DNA of 37,347 nucleotides, from assembly GCA_005801205.1 (NCBI GenBank), contig SYDJ01000021.1, forward strand, positions 1 to 37,347, written 5' to 3'. Source of the DNA: Gammaproteobacteria bacterium (GTDB taxonomy: Bacteria; Pseudomonadota; Gammaproteobacteria; Pseudomonadales; Cellvibrionaceae). Made by a program: the position numbers and the translations under genes. Positions 1 to 9,354 of the stretch are shown in pieces. Under the pieces are notes generated by a model that saw nothing but the letters and a program-made list of their open reading frames with translations, did no database searches and was not told where the DNA came from. Position 1 is the first letter of the stretch, and every line of letters begins with the position of its first letter.

Positions 1-552
1 CAACATTTTGCCGATTGCATCCGCGAAGCGCGCGAGCTGAGTCCCAAATTGCAGGTTGAAGTTTTGGTGCCCGATTTCCGTGGCCGCATGGAAATCGCGT
101 TGGATATTTTAGAAAAAGAAGCCCCCGATGTGTTCAACCACAATATGGAAACCGTCAGCCGTTTGTATCGCCAAGCGCGCCCAGGTGCCAATTACGATTG
201 GTCGTTAGAGCTGCTCAAGCAATACAAGGCGCGTCGCCCCGATGTACTCACCAAATCGGGTTTGATGGTTGGCCTCGGTGAAACTAAAGAAGAAATTATC
301 GAAGTGATGCAGCACATGCGCAATCACGATATCGATATGCTCACCATCGGCCAATACTTGCAACCGTCAAAAGATCACTTGCCAGTAGCCCGTTACGTGC
401 ACCCCGATGAATTTGCAGAATACACTCGCTTAGCCGAAGAAATGGGATTTAAACACGCTGCTTGTGGCCCGCTGGTTAGATCTTCGTACCATGCCGATAA
501 ACAAGCGCACGGCGAAGATATTAGTAATTTATTGCCTGCGAAAAGCCAGTAA
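1..552 (+). CDS. lipA: Lipoyl synthase, C-terminal part (5' end outside window)
   Basis: Radical-SAM enzyme that inserts two sulfur atoms into octanoyl groups on lipoyl-dependent enzymes (pyruvate and 2-oxoglutarate dehydrogenase E2, GcvH), acting in the cytoplasm. The reading frame is open from base 1 and covers roughly the last 180 residues of a family usually about 320 aa long. Visible family landmarks are [37 protein letters not shown] and the C-terminal RSSYHAD, whose serine is the conserved residue that ligates the auxiliary 4Fe-4S cluster. The CX3CX2C radical-SAM motif and the N-terminal auxiliary-cluster cysteines lie upstream, off the window. A strong hairpin terminator follows the stop codon. 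Identification is firm; only the missing 5' part is unseen. Confidence 0.97.
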   Translation, partial: QHFADCIREARELSPKLQVEVLVPDFRGRMEIALDILEKEAPDVFNHNMETVSRLYRQARPGANYDWSLELLKQYKARRPDVLTKSGLMVGLGETKEEIIEVMQHMRNHDIDMLTIGQYLQPSKDHLPVARYVHPDEFAEYTRLAEEMGFKHAACGPLVRSSYHADKQAHGEDISNLLPAKSQ

Positions 553-563
553 GCATCTGCAAC

Positions 564-615
564 AAAAATACGCTCCTACAGCAGCCATCAGACTATGCTG
601 TAGGAGCGTATTTTT
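564..615. terminator. Rho-independent terminator after lipA
   Basis: A perfect 20-bp inverted repeat (564-583 and 596-615) surrounds a 12-nt loop. The arms begin with an A-run and end with a T-run, so the hairpin could terminate in both directions. It sits 11 nt after the lipA stop and before the acetyltransferase start. Confidence 0.9.
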
Positions 616-644
616 TATGGCTCCATAATCTGCGACAGTAATCC

Positions 645-1175
645 GTGACAAAAAAATCCGATCTAAAAGTTCAACTGCTACAACATCTCCCCGAGCATTT
701 TGCTCAGGTTGCAGCGTGGCATCATCAAGAATGTGAGCGCCAAGGCTTGCAATCCACGCTCGCCATTCGCCAACAACGTTTGCTGTTGCACGTACAGCAC
801 AACGCCATCCCCAAAACCATTATCGCCCTCCAAGGTAAAGCGCCAGTAGGTTGCGTTAGTTTGGTGAACTATAGCTACCGCACAGACAGCAGCGTATTAA
901 TACCTGCAAACTCAGCGAATGTGTGGTTAAGCAACTTGTACGTGGTGAACGAAAAGCGCCAACAAGGCTTGGGTAATCTGCTGATTGAAGCGGCAAAAAA
1001 GTATGCGCAAGATTTCGGTGCAAGCGAATTGTGGCTCTCAGCAGCGGAATTTACCGACTACTACCAAAAGCGTGGTTGGGAAATTGTGCGCAAAACCCGT
1101 TTGGGTGGCCGCCAAGTCAATGTGATGCGTATTAACTTGGCGCCAGTTTTGTTGGCAAGCGCCGCAAATTTATAA
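645..1175 (+). CDS. GNAT-family N-acetyltransferase
   Basis: Transfers an acetyl group from acetyl-CoA to an unknown amine substrate, probably in the cytoplasm (no signal peptide or membrane segment). The acetyl-CoA-binding core is visible around residues 94-150: a beta-strand WLSNLYVV, then the pyrophosphate loop RQQGLGN (R/Q-x-x-G-x-G/A pattern), then the YYQKRGWE segment typical of the last strand and helix of the fold. The start is GTG at 645. The gene lies alone between the lipA terminator and the convergent nhaA gene, whose stop is only 6 bp away. The substrate cannot be inferred from sequence or neighbours. Confidence 0.85.
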   Translation: MTKKSDLKVQLLQHLPEHFAQVAAWHHQECERQGLQSTLAIRQQRLLLHVQHNAIPKTIIALQGKAPVGCVSLVNYSYRTDSSVLIPANSANVWLSNLYVVNEKRQQGLGNLLIEAAKKYAQDFGASELWLSAAEFTDYYQKRGWEIVRKTRLGGRQVNVMRINLAPVLLASAANL

Positions 1176-1181
1176 GTAAGC

Positions 1182-2357
1182 TTAATTCGCGCTAGCGTTT
1201 TTTTCAGTAAAAAACTTCAGCCATAAAAAGCCCAAGGTTCCTGCTGTTAATGATGCTAACAATACGGCAATTTTAGAGGCGGTAATTACCTCGCTGCTGC
1301 CAACAAAGGCGAGGTTAGTAATAAAAATTGACATAGTAAAACCTATGCCACCCAATAAGCCTGCGCCAAAAATATGCTTCCAGTTTAATCCTTCGGGCAA
1401 CTTACAAATCCCAATTGTCACCGCAATAAAACATAGCAACATAATTCCCAATGGCTTACCCAATAGCAATCCACCCATAATGCCAAGGCTGTTGGCGCTG
1501 TATAATTCCTGTGCCCAATTGGTGCCAATTATTACGCCGGTATTGGCCAGTGCAAAAATCGGCAAAATAATAAAGGCAACGGGTTTATGTAAAATATGTT
1601 CAAGGCGATGAGAAGGTGATTCTTCATCATCAGCTTTAGCGGAGAATGGAATGGCAAATGCGAGTAGTACGCCTGCAATGGTAGCGTGAATGCCTGACTT
1701 CAACATAAAAAACCACATTAGTGCGCCGCCAATTAAATAAGGGGCTAGGGCCATAATACGCAGCATGCGATTAAATATAATTAATACTCCAAAGACAGCT
1801 GCTGCTGAGATTAAGTACATCATTGATACTTTTGCAGTATAAAAAAGTGCGATAACAATAATCGCGCCCAAATCATCCATCACCGCGAGCGCTGTTAAAA
1901 ATACTTTAAGCGATAGCGGAACGCGGCTGCCTAAAAGGGCAAGTACGCCCAAAGCAAATGCGATATCCGTGGCCATAGGAATACCAATGCCTGCTTGTGT
2001 TTCAGTTCCGGCATTAAAAACAAAATGAATAAGTGCGGGGCAAGCAATGCCACCTAGGGCTGCAACTATGGGGAGCAGTGCATTTTTAACATTCGATAAC
2101 TCGCCGCTGTAGAGTTCACGCTCAAGCTCAAGCCCAATAAATAAAAAGAAAATCGCCATAAGGCCATCGTTAATCCAATGTTCAAGGCTCATGCCTGCAA
2201 TAGGTGTATTCCAGATGCCAACATAGGTTGTGCCTAGCATAGAGTTTGCAATTACTAGCGATATAATTGTGCAAATAATTAACACTATGCCGCTGGATTT
2301 TTCTGATTCAAAAAAATCCGAAAAGGTTTTTGATAAAGGATATTGACCGTTTTCCAT
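1182..2357 (-). CDS. nhaA: Na+/H+ antiporter NhaA
   Basis: Inner-membrane electrogenic antiporter that exports Na+ in exchange for protons, for sodium and alkaline-pH homeostasis. From the chosen ATG at 2357 it is 391 aa, the usual family length, with about 12 hydrophobic segments. Key motifs are in place: TDIAFALG, the ion-binding pair Asp161-Asp162 in AVMDDLGAI (D163/D164 of E. coli), SGIHATIAG and LLGKPLG with the conserved lysine. The frame stays open 49 codons further upstream (to 2504), but that segment is charged, resembles no NhaA N-terminus and is probably non-coding. No strong ribosome-binding site precedes 2357, so the start is inferred from homology. It is convergent with the GNAT gene. 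Confidence 0.95.
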   Translation of the reverse strand: MENGQYPLSKTFSDFFESEKSSGIVLIICTIISLVIANSMLGTTYVGIWNTPIAGMSLEHWINDGLMAIFFLFIGLELERELYSGELSNVKNALLPIVAALGGIACPALIHFVFNAGTETQAGIGIPMATDIAFALGVLALLGSRVPLSLKVFLTALAVMDDLGAIIVIALFYTAKVSMMYLISAAAVFGVLIIFNRMLRIMALAPYLIGGALMWFFMLKSGIHATIAGVLLAFAIPFSAKADDEESPSHRLEHILHKPVAFIILPIFALANTGVIIGTNWAQELYSANSLGIMGGLLLGKPLGIMLLCFIAVTIGICKLPEGLNWKHIFGAGLLGGIGFTMSIFITNLAFVGSSEVITASKIAVLLASLTAGTLGFLWLKFFTEKNASAN

Positions 2358-2547
2358 GCTTGACTCATTTGTGTAATGGATTTTTAAAACGAAGAATTGG
2401 GCCCAATTAAAAAGGTAATTTCTTCTTTCGTGGAGATTCTGCCTAGAATGGCGTTTCGGTGCGCGTAGCGCCCAAAAAGTTTCAATACTATTTTTGTGTT
2501 GCAAGGCTGACTCATCAGTAATCTCACTGAAATAAATACAGAACCTA

Positions 2548-3822
2548 TTATCTTCTAGGACGCAAATATCTATTCGCCCAAACGAATAACCCCATAATCA
2601 TTAACGCAAACAACGGCATTTGCCAGAGTAGGCTGGAGCGCAGTGCTGTACCTGCTGGGGTATCGGGAAAGCTCGCCAGTAAACCTGAGAATCCCAAACT
2701 AAATAAACCATAACCGAGATTAAAGACCAACCCTTTGACTGACAGTAGCGTAGCTCGTTTTGACGAATCCGCTTCTTGGTGTAACACCCGGCTAATGGTA
2801 AAGCCGAGAAAGCCCATGATGGTCATTAAAAACATGGCGGGGATAATGCCATAGATTGGCCATGCGGGTATCAATGCCGCTAATCCCACGATTGATGCAA
2901 CCGCAATGAGCCCTAAATTCGCGAGCATGCTAAAACGATTATTTAAATATTTTGCAATAGTCGGCACGAACCAACTTAGTACGCCTAGTGCCGCGCCAAG
3001 AAAACCATAAGTCCATTCCGGCAAATCGATTAAGCGATAATAACTGCTGTTTATGGTGGCAAAGTTGCGCACTATAGAGTCAATGCAAACGCCAATTACT
3101 ATCACCACTAAAATTGTGCGATGGGTAAATGCCCAGCGCGCCGTGGTGAGCGTGAGTTGAACCGTATTTTTTAAGGTTGAGCCAGCCGCAGCATGAATAG
3201 GTTCTTGCATGCGCAAACAAATGAACAAACACACTAGTGCTTGGCACAACACTAAAGCAACGGGCAATCTATGGACAATATTAGCGGACAACTGAAGGTT
3301 ATCAGCTAAAAGAGAATTGATTATCTGCGGGTCGTAAAGCAGCCCACCCAAAATCATCGCCACCACAAAACCTGCTGAGCGCCAGCGCATGGTGGTAGCC
3401 AACAATTTATCCCATGCGTGCGCTCGGTTTTCACTGGGCAGAGAATCGTAGGCTAAGGCTTCATCGGCACCACTTGCGCAGGCTTCCGAAAGCCCAGAGC
3501 AAATTCGGTTGATAACGCACAGCACAAACAAGACTGCACCGCCATCGCGCGGTGCTAATAGAAGGCATAGCATTTCGATAATCATAAGTACCGAAGCAGC
3601 AATTAATAACCTGCGTCGCCCTATGGTATCGGCCAGTGCCCCAGAGGGTACTTCAAAGACAAAGATAGTTGCCGCCCAGATTAAATTGAGCAATACAAAT
3701 TGATCTAGGCTGAGCCCAAGATCAAGAAATAAAATCGCCAAGACCGGATAGTAGGCGCGCGCGGTAAAAAATACTGAGAAAATAATAAAACGATTGGCGT
3801 TTTTGGATAAATCTGTTTTCAC
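2548..3822 (-). CDS. MFS transporter, putative drug/metabolite efflux
   Basis: Major facilitator superfamily permease of 424 aa with about 12 hydrophobic helices. The signature loop between helices 2 and 3 is visible as PSGALADTIGRRR, matching the MFS motif A pattern (G-x-L-a-D-x-x-G-R-R). An acidic/aromatic first helix and a mid-protein cytoplasmic loop (about residues 190-220) fit two six-helix halves. I prefer the GTG at 3822 because AGGG lies 8 nt upstream; a TTG six codons earlier (3840) is in frame but lacks such a site. The substrate is unknown; nothing adjacent suggests one. It is separated from nhaA by about 190 bp and faces the repeat element at 3893-3994. Confidence 0.85.
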   Translation of the reverse strand: MKTDLSKNANRFIIFSVFFTARAYYPVLAILFLDLGLSLDQFVLLNLIWAATIFVFEVPSGALADTIGRRRLLIAASVLMIIEMLCLLLAPRDGGAVLFVLCVINRICSGLSEACASGADEALAYDSLPSENRAHAWDKLLATTMRWRSAGFVVAMILGGLLYDPQIINSLLADNLQLSANIVHRLPVALVLCQALVCLFICLRMQEPIHAAAGSTLKNTVQLTLTTARWAFTHRTILVVIVIGVCIDSIVRNFATINSSYYRLIDLPEWTYGFLGAALGVLSWFVPTIAKYLNNRFSMLANLGLIAVASIVGLAALIPAWPIYGIIPAMFLMTIMGFLGFTISRVLHQEADSSKRATLLSVKGLVFNLGYGLFSLGFSGLLASFPDTPAGTALRSSLLWQMPLFALMIMGLFVWANRYLRPRR

Positions 3823-3840
3823 GATGTGCGCCCTATGCAA

Positions 3841-4656
<816 letters not shown>

Positions 4657-4662
4657 TTGTTT

Positions 4663-4700
4663 GGCGATGGCAAATTTATTTCAAGATTTCTGCCATCGCC
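4663..4700. terminator. Inverted repeat after collagen-like gene, possible terminator
   Basis: A 10-bp perfect inverted repeat (4663-4672 and 4691-4700) with an 18-nt loop lies 6 bp after the stop. There is no T-tract on the right side, so termination would be weak or factor-dependent. Confidence 0.4.
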
Positions 4701-4731
4701 CAACTGCTTTGTAATGAATGGGTACCTGTAG

Positions 4732-4812
4732 ATGCGTGAGCTTTATTATGTCGTAATGCATTGCGCAAATTTTCCGCGTGCGGCATTTGTACTTGGTGAG
4801 GGTGAGCAATAA
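4732..4812 (+). pseudogene. Possible remnant of a LysR-type regulator N-terminus
   Basis: A 26-codon open frame (ATG 4732 to TAA 4812) reads MRELYYVVMHCANFPRAAF and then VLGEGEQ. The spacing of LYYVV, ANF, RAA and a terminal Q resembles the first helices of LysR-family DNA-binding domains (pattern L-x-Y-F-x-x-V-x-x-x-x-N-F-T-R-A-A-x-x-L). Nothing recognisable continues after the stop. It may be a decayed fragment or chance; the resemblance is short. Confidence 0.3.
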
Positions 4813-4865
4813 ATATGTCTTCTGAAGTGGTCTACTTGTTCATATCTGCTTTTTAGCTAACTACG

Positions 4866-5717
4866 TTAAGGCAATAAAAATTGTAGAGTCGTGGTTACAG
4901 CGAAATGATCGGATGAAAAAATTTCAGATTCGTTAAGAATATTAGCGTCAAGTGTACGAATTTTACCTAGCACATAAATATAATCAATCTTACAGCTCTC
5001 GGTTTTACCAAAGGCGTGAAAAGTGCCCACATTGCTGTTAGGGTGGATTAAACGGAAAGTGTCTTTCATAGTGATAGGGGAGCCATCTTCCCCAAGCAGA
5101 TATTTCATGGAGTGTTCGTTTTCACACGCATTAAAATCGCCCGTCAATATAACAGGTGATCTTTTATGTTTTCGTGCAGCAATAGCGGATGAAATTTGTG
5201 TGGCTGACAAGTCGCGTTCTTGGGGAAGCAAAGGGAAGTGAGTGTTATAAATATAAATGGATTTTTTGGTGCGTTTTTCTTTTAGGTGCGCCCATGTAAA
5301 TATGCGTGGCCATTGCATGTTCCAGCCATTTGAACCGGGAATCTCTGGCGTAGGGGAAAGCTGTAAGGTTCCCTGATCATACCTATCTATATTCCAGCGG
5401 TTCTTTTTATACAATATTTGCGTGCCCTCGCCACCTTCATCAGCATTGCGGCCACGGCCTATGACCAAATACTCGGGAAGCGCCCTTCGTAAATCGCCAA
5501 GCATTTCAGGCGTTGTTTCTTGTACGCCCAAAAAGTCAGGTTGCTGAGCTTTAATGATTGAAATAACTCTTGGTAATCTAGAGTTCCAATCATTGGGGTA
5601 GGGGTCAATAGGCACGCGTAAATTAAACGTCATTACCTTTATGTTGTTAGCGTGACTTGCAAGACTAAAAGCGCTCAGGAGCAGTGCGCATAAAATTATT
5701 TTTAACCAAGATTGCAT
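4866..5717 (-). CDS. Secreted endonuclease/exonuclease/phosphatase-family hydrolase
   Basis: Metal-dependent phosphoesterase of the DNase I-like (EEP) fold, 283 aa, probably periplasmic or secreted. The N-terminus is a signal peptide ending near SLASHA. The catalytic set is complete and in order: MTFNLRV (Asn), GVQE (metal-binding Glu), NTHF (His), TGDFN (Asp/Asn), KIDYIY (Asp) and SSDHFAV (Asp-His). The layout resembles the single-domain secreted EEP proteins, so the substrate could be a nucleic acid, a phospholipid head group or a sugar phosphate; sequence alone does not decide. The start is ATG 5717 with GGAAG 8 nt upstream; the frame extends 12 codons further but that adds charged residues before the signal peptide. 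Confidence 0.88.
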   Translation of the reverse strand: MQSWLKIILCALLLSAFSLASHANNIKVMTFNLRVPIDPYPNDWNSRLPRVISIIKAQQPDFLGVQETTPEMLGDLRRALPEYLVIGRGRNADEGGEGTQILYKKNRWNIDRYDQGTLQLSPTPEIPGSNGWNMQWPRIFTWAHLKEKRTKKSIYIYNTHFPLLPQERDLSATQISSAIAARKHKRSPVILTGDFNACENEHSMKYLLGEDGSPITMKDTFRLIHPNSNVGTFHAFGKTESCKIDYIYVLGKIRTLDANILNESEIFSSDHFAVTTTLQFLLP

Positions 5718-5832
5718 TGTCGAGCTTCCGGTAAAGAAAACAGAACGGCGCACGCCTAAGTATTCTGCAATACCTAGAAGATTTTTATCGCGCCAAGATT
5801 ACCGCTGTCGCGTGGTTAGGGTGCTGCTCGTT

Positions 5833-6273
5833 TTAGTAGCTTTCACCACGAATATACTGTTCTAGCTGTTGGATTAAATATTTTTGTTCTTCCATTGTGC
5901 TTTCTAATAAATCGCGGATTGAAATCATGGCTGTGAGTTTACCCTTGTCCACAACGGGTAAATGACGGATACGCTTCTCTGTCATTAACTGCATGCAGGC
6001 TTCCATGTCTTGATCGGGCGATACGGTGAAGGGATTAGCGGTCATAATCTCGCTAACCGCTGTGGTTTGCGATGCGCGCCCCATAAGCGCAACTTTTTTC
6101 AAGTAATCGCGCTCGCTCACAATGCCTACTAGTGCGCCGTTCTCGGTTACGAGCAGTGCGCCTACACCTTTCTCGGTCATCAACTTAATCGCATCCCAAA
6201 CCGTGGCGCTGGGGCTAATGCTATGGGTGTCGTCGTTTCCTTTGGCGCTTAGTACGTCTCTTACCTTCTTCAT
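5833..6273 (-). CDS. Two-CBS-domain protein
   Basis: A 146-aa cytoplasmic protein made almost entirely of a CBS pair (Bateman module): first domain about residues 12-62 (MTEKGVGALLVTENGALVGIVSERD), second about 78-130 (MTEKRIRHLPVVD then GKLTAMISIRDLL). Such stand-alone pairs bind adenosine nucleotides and act as energy sensors for partner proteins. A short charged helix (EEQKYLIQQLEQYIRG) closes the protein. ATG 6273 is preceded by AAGGGTG at suitable spacing. It lies downstream of the NADH dehydrogenase gene on the same strand but about 245 bp away, so it probably has its own promoter. The partner is unknown. Confidence 0.9.
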   Translation of the reverse strand: MKKVRDVLSAKGNDDTHSISPSATVWDAIKLMTEKGVGALLVTENGALVGIVSERDYLKKVALMGRASQTTAVSEIMTANPFTVSPDQDMEACMQLMTEKRIRHLPVVDKGKLTAMISIRDLLESTMEEQKYLIQQLEQYIRGESY

Positions 6274-6519
6274 AATTTCACCCTTATTAGTTCATCTTAG
6301 ATTATTAGTGGCGATAACATTGTGTTGCGAACAACAAAGAAACTTGAGATTACATTCTGGCGGGTTGTTTGACAACGCCATTAGAAAACTTGCAACTAAA
6401 TTGCCGTAGCAAATAGCTATTAGGAGTTAAATTTACTCACGTGTAGGAAATTTATATTCCTTTTAGTAATACGCCTAATAGTATTGCGCGCTTAGCATTA
6501 AACTGGTGGCTGTTAAGCA

Positions 6520-7812
6520 TCAATGCAACTTCAAGCGCGGTCTCAGCCAGCGGTTGATTCTACCTGCCAGCATTACCAAGCCGGTTTTAATAAAGCCATA
6601 AATTGCCACTTGGTGCATGCGGTAGAGCGAGATATACACAAGGCGTGCTAACTTGCCTTCGATAAACATGGTGCCTTTGCCTAAATTACCCATCAAGCTT
6701 CCCACAGTAGAATAACTTGCAAGTGATACTAATGAACCGTGATCGGTATAGTGGTAAGTCGTAAGGGGTTTATTGTTTAAGAGTGCACGTAAGTTTTGGT
6801 AGCAGGTGCTTGCCATTTGATGGGCAGATTGCGCGCGCGGTGGCACGCGTGAACCATCCGCAGAAATAAATTGCGCGCAATCGCCTATGGCAAAAATACA
6901 TTCGTCGCGAGTGGTTTGTAAAAATTCATTCACGTGTAATTGATTGATGCGATTAGTTTCCAAGCCTGCGATATTGGCCATAAAATCTGACACTTTAATA
7001 CCTGCTGCCCACACCATCAAATCGGCGGGAATTAAATTGCCTTCTTTGGTGTGCAAACCTTCTTTGGTTGCAGACGTAATCAAAGTGGTGAGTTTTACAT
7101 CCACATTGAGTTTAACCAATTCATTGTGAGCTGAGGCAGAAATGCGCTCAGGTAGCGCGGGTAAAATACGTGGGCCGGCTTCAATCAATGTGACTTTTAA
7201 TTGCGAGCTGGTGACGGCATCAAAACCATAGTTGTGAATTTCCGCTACGGCGTGATGCAATTCTGCCGAGAGTTCTACGCCGGTTGCACCGCCGCCTATA
7301 ATCGCAATACGCACGTCGCTGTCTTTGCTGGGCAGGCGTTGAATGCGCAGCAATTGATTTAATAGTTTGTTGCGAAATTTATGCGCTTGGGTAGGGCTAT
7401 CCAGGAAAATACAATTGTCTTTAATGCCGGGGGTGTTGAAGTCGTTGGAGATGGAGCCGAGCGCAATCACTAAGTAATCATAATCAATACGGGTTGATGG
7501 CAAAAATTCTACGCCATCGTCATCTTGCATGGGTTCCAACACCACTTGTTTGGCGGTGCGGTCTATATCGGCCAGTGTACCTACGCGAAAATAAAAATGG
7601 TTGTTAATCGCGTGACCACGATAACTCACGGCATCTATACCTTCATCCATGGTGCCTACTGCAATTTCATGTAAGAGCGGCTTCCATAGGTGAGTAGTAT
7701 TGCGATCAATTAAGGTGATGTGCGCTTTCTTCTTTTTGCCGAGAGTGTTGCCTAGTTTTGTTGCCAATTCTAAACCGCCAGCGCCACCGCCTACGACTAC
7801 GATTTTTTTCAT
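6520..7812 (-). CDS. ndh: Type II NADH:quinone oxidoreductase (NDH-2)
   Basis: A 430-aa flavoprotein that passes electrons from NADH to quinone at the inner face of the membrane without pumping protons. Two Rossmann dinucleotide folds are visible: FAD-binding GGGAGGLE at the N-terminus, and NADH-binding [15 protein letters not shown] at about residues 165-180. The FAD C-terminal motif AIGDCAQ and the quinone-side region [11 protein letters not shown] are present. No cleavable signal is seen; the C-terminal amphipathic stretch ([18 protein letters not shown]) fits membrane association. The gene starts 14 bp after the stop of the TPR lipoprotein gene, suggesting co-transcription, although no functional link is obvious. 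The ndh symbol is by family; sulfide:quinone reductases are less likely because the paired redox cysteines are not evident. Confidence 0.88.
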   Translation of the reverse strand: MKKIVVVGGGAGGLELATKLGNTLGKKKKAHITLIDRNTTHLWKPLLHEIAVGTMDEGIDAVSYRGHAINNHFYFRVGTLADIDRTAKQVVLEPMQDDDGVEFLPSTRIDYDYLVIALGSISNDFNTPGIKDNCIFLDSPTQAHKFRNKLLNQLLRIQRLPSKDSDVRIAIIGGGATGVELSAELHHAVAEIHNYGFDAVTSSQLKVTLIEAGPRILPALPERISASAHNELVKLNVDVKLTTLITSATKEGLHTKEGNLIPADLMVWAAGIKVSDFMANIAGLETNRINQLHVNEFLQTTRDECIFAIGDCAQFISADGSRVPPRAQSAHQMASTCYQNLRALLNNKPLTTYHYTDHGSLVSLASYSTVGSLMGNLGKGTMFIEGKLARLVYISLYRMHQVAIYGFIKTGLVMLAGRINRWLRPRLKLH

Positions 7813-7826
7813 ACACTATTCATCCA

Positions 7827-9314
7827 TTAATTTTTTTGAAGAAAGTAAGCGGCTAAGGGCCGTTCAATAAAACGGTAAGTATTTTGATCAATGGCAGCTT
7901 TAAATTTACTGTGTGCTTGCGCGGTTTTCCCGGCTTGTAAATCCTGGTAACCGGTATAAAAGAAATATTCCGTTTTTTCACAGCGGGTGAGCGCAATTTT
8001 TTTCAAATCATCGGCGCTGATAAGCGTTTGCCAATAATCCAACAAGGTTTTTTCCCATGTGTTACTGGTCACCACTTGGCGGGTGATTAGCCAGGGCTGC
8101 AGTTGTGCTTGTCGCGCAATAATATCGCTCTTGATTAAATCGTAAACGCTAAATGTGGTGCGGTTTTTAATGTAGGCATTAAAACCTTCAGCAGCTTTTT
8201 TCCAATCACCTTGATTCATAAAAATTTCATGATAGCCAGCTTCGCTCAGGCTGTAGCCTTGGCCTATCGCATTTTGCAATAGTGCAATCGCTTGTGTGTG
8301 ATAGCCCAGGGCAGAAAGGTGCTGTGCTTTGAGGCTAATATTTTCTTTGGAGGATTTTATATCGAGTGCCAGCTGCGCTTCGTGTAAACCTAATTGATTG
8401 CGATCTTGATCAAAAAAAGCTTGCGATAATGCCGTATGCAAAGCTTGATCTTCAGGTTTAAGCGGAATTGCCAGTTGATAATATTTTCCGGAATTTTGAA
8501 TGTCGGTTGGGTTTTCGTAATTGCAACCATTGGCCTCGGAGCGCTTAACATAGGTATCGGCGATGGCTTTGTATAAATCTGTAGAAGATTGATTGTTCTC
8601 TGCGCCAATTTTTAAGGTGGCAATTGCCAGTGAAAAGTAGCGGTCTTCACTGTAAAGACTGGCGAGTTGAATATAAGCATTGTCGGTTTGTGGTGATTCT
8701 TGAATTGCAGCAAGTAATATTTCTCGTAAGGCTTGGCGATCTGGCTGACGATCTTTTTCTTGCTGTAATAGGGCGGCTGCATATTTTGCTAATGAAGGCG
8801 GGTTTAATTTATCGCGCCCACTTTCGGGTATTTGCACAAAAATTACCTTGGCCTTTTCAAACGCATTGCTTGTGCGACTGCGCAAGGTGTTATCGTAATA
8901 CACATTGTAGAGTGCTTGTAATACCGCTTGATTGCCGGGGAACTGTGTTAGAACTTCTTTCAAATAAATTTCGGCAAGCTCTAGTTCGCTAGCGTCTTTG
9001 TTGGCGATACCGCTCTCCATATGGAGATAGCCTAAGCCATAAAGTGGCTCGGTATTTTGGGGGTCTGCCAAGGCTTTTTTAATGAATGTGGCTGCCAGAG
9101 GGTTGCTGTTAATGTTTTGCGATAACATTAACTGCGATGACATTTTGTGTGCGTTGCTTGGAACTGCGATAGCTACTTTTTTGTCATGGGTATTACGCAT
9201 CTCAGTTTGCTGTGTACCCGCCATTTTCATGTTGTTAGGTACCGTACAGCCGCTAAGCAGTACGGAGACAAAAGCAAACAGGCTTGCGATTTTTTTTATG
9301 GTGACGTTTTTCAT
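7827..9314 (-). CDS. TPR-repeat lipoprotein
   Basis: A 495-aa envelope protein. The N-terminal signal ends in a lipobox LLSGC (Cys23), so it is predicted to be lipid-anchored. The body is alpha-helical, with TPR-like units recognisable from their spacing: ADPQNTEPLYGLGYLHME, FPGNQAVLQALYNVYYDN, SPQTDNAYIQLASLYSED and KPEDQALHTALSQAFFDQ. A final TPR-like region YTGYQDLQAGKTAQAHSKF ends at residues 455-495. It probably acts as a protein-protein scaffold. It lies 40 bp downstream of the DUF3857/transglutaminase gene, which also ends in TPRs, and 14 bp before the NDH-2 gene. An operon of the three is plausible. The specific role is not recognised. Confidence 0.8.
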   Translation of the reverse strand: MKNVTIKKIASLFAFVSVLLSGCTVPNNMKMAGTQQTEMRNTHDKKVAIAVPSNAHKMSSQLMLSQNINSNPLAATFIKKALADPQNTEPLYGLGYLHMESGIANKDASELELAEIYLKEVLTQFPGNQAVLQALYNVYYDNTLRSRTSNAFEKAKVIFVQIPESGRDKLNPPSLAKYAAALLQQEKDRQPDRQALREILLAAIQESPQTDNAYIQLASLYSEDRYFSLAIATLKIGAENNQSSTDLYKAIADTYVKRSEANGCNYENPTDIQNSGKYYQLAIPLKPEDQALHTALSQAFFDQDRNQLGLHEAQLALDIKSSKENISLKAQHLSALGYHTQAIALLQNAIGQGYSLSEAGYHEIFMNQGDWKKAAEGFNAYIKNRTTFSVYDLIKSDIIARQAQLQPWLITRQVVTSNTWEKTLLDYWQTLISADDLKKIALTRCEKTEYFFYTGYQDLQAGKTAQAHSKFKAAIDQNTYRFIERPLAAYFLQKN

Positions 9315-9354
9315 AGGGCTATGTATTCTGAGTAATCCTTGTCGTGATCAGGTA

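Noticed and set aside
2358-2504. 49-codon N-terminal extension of NhaA
   Set aside because: Charged, not NhaA-like, and would precede the normal family N-terminus; treated as non-coding.
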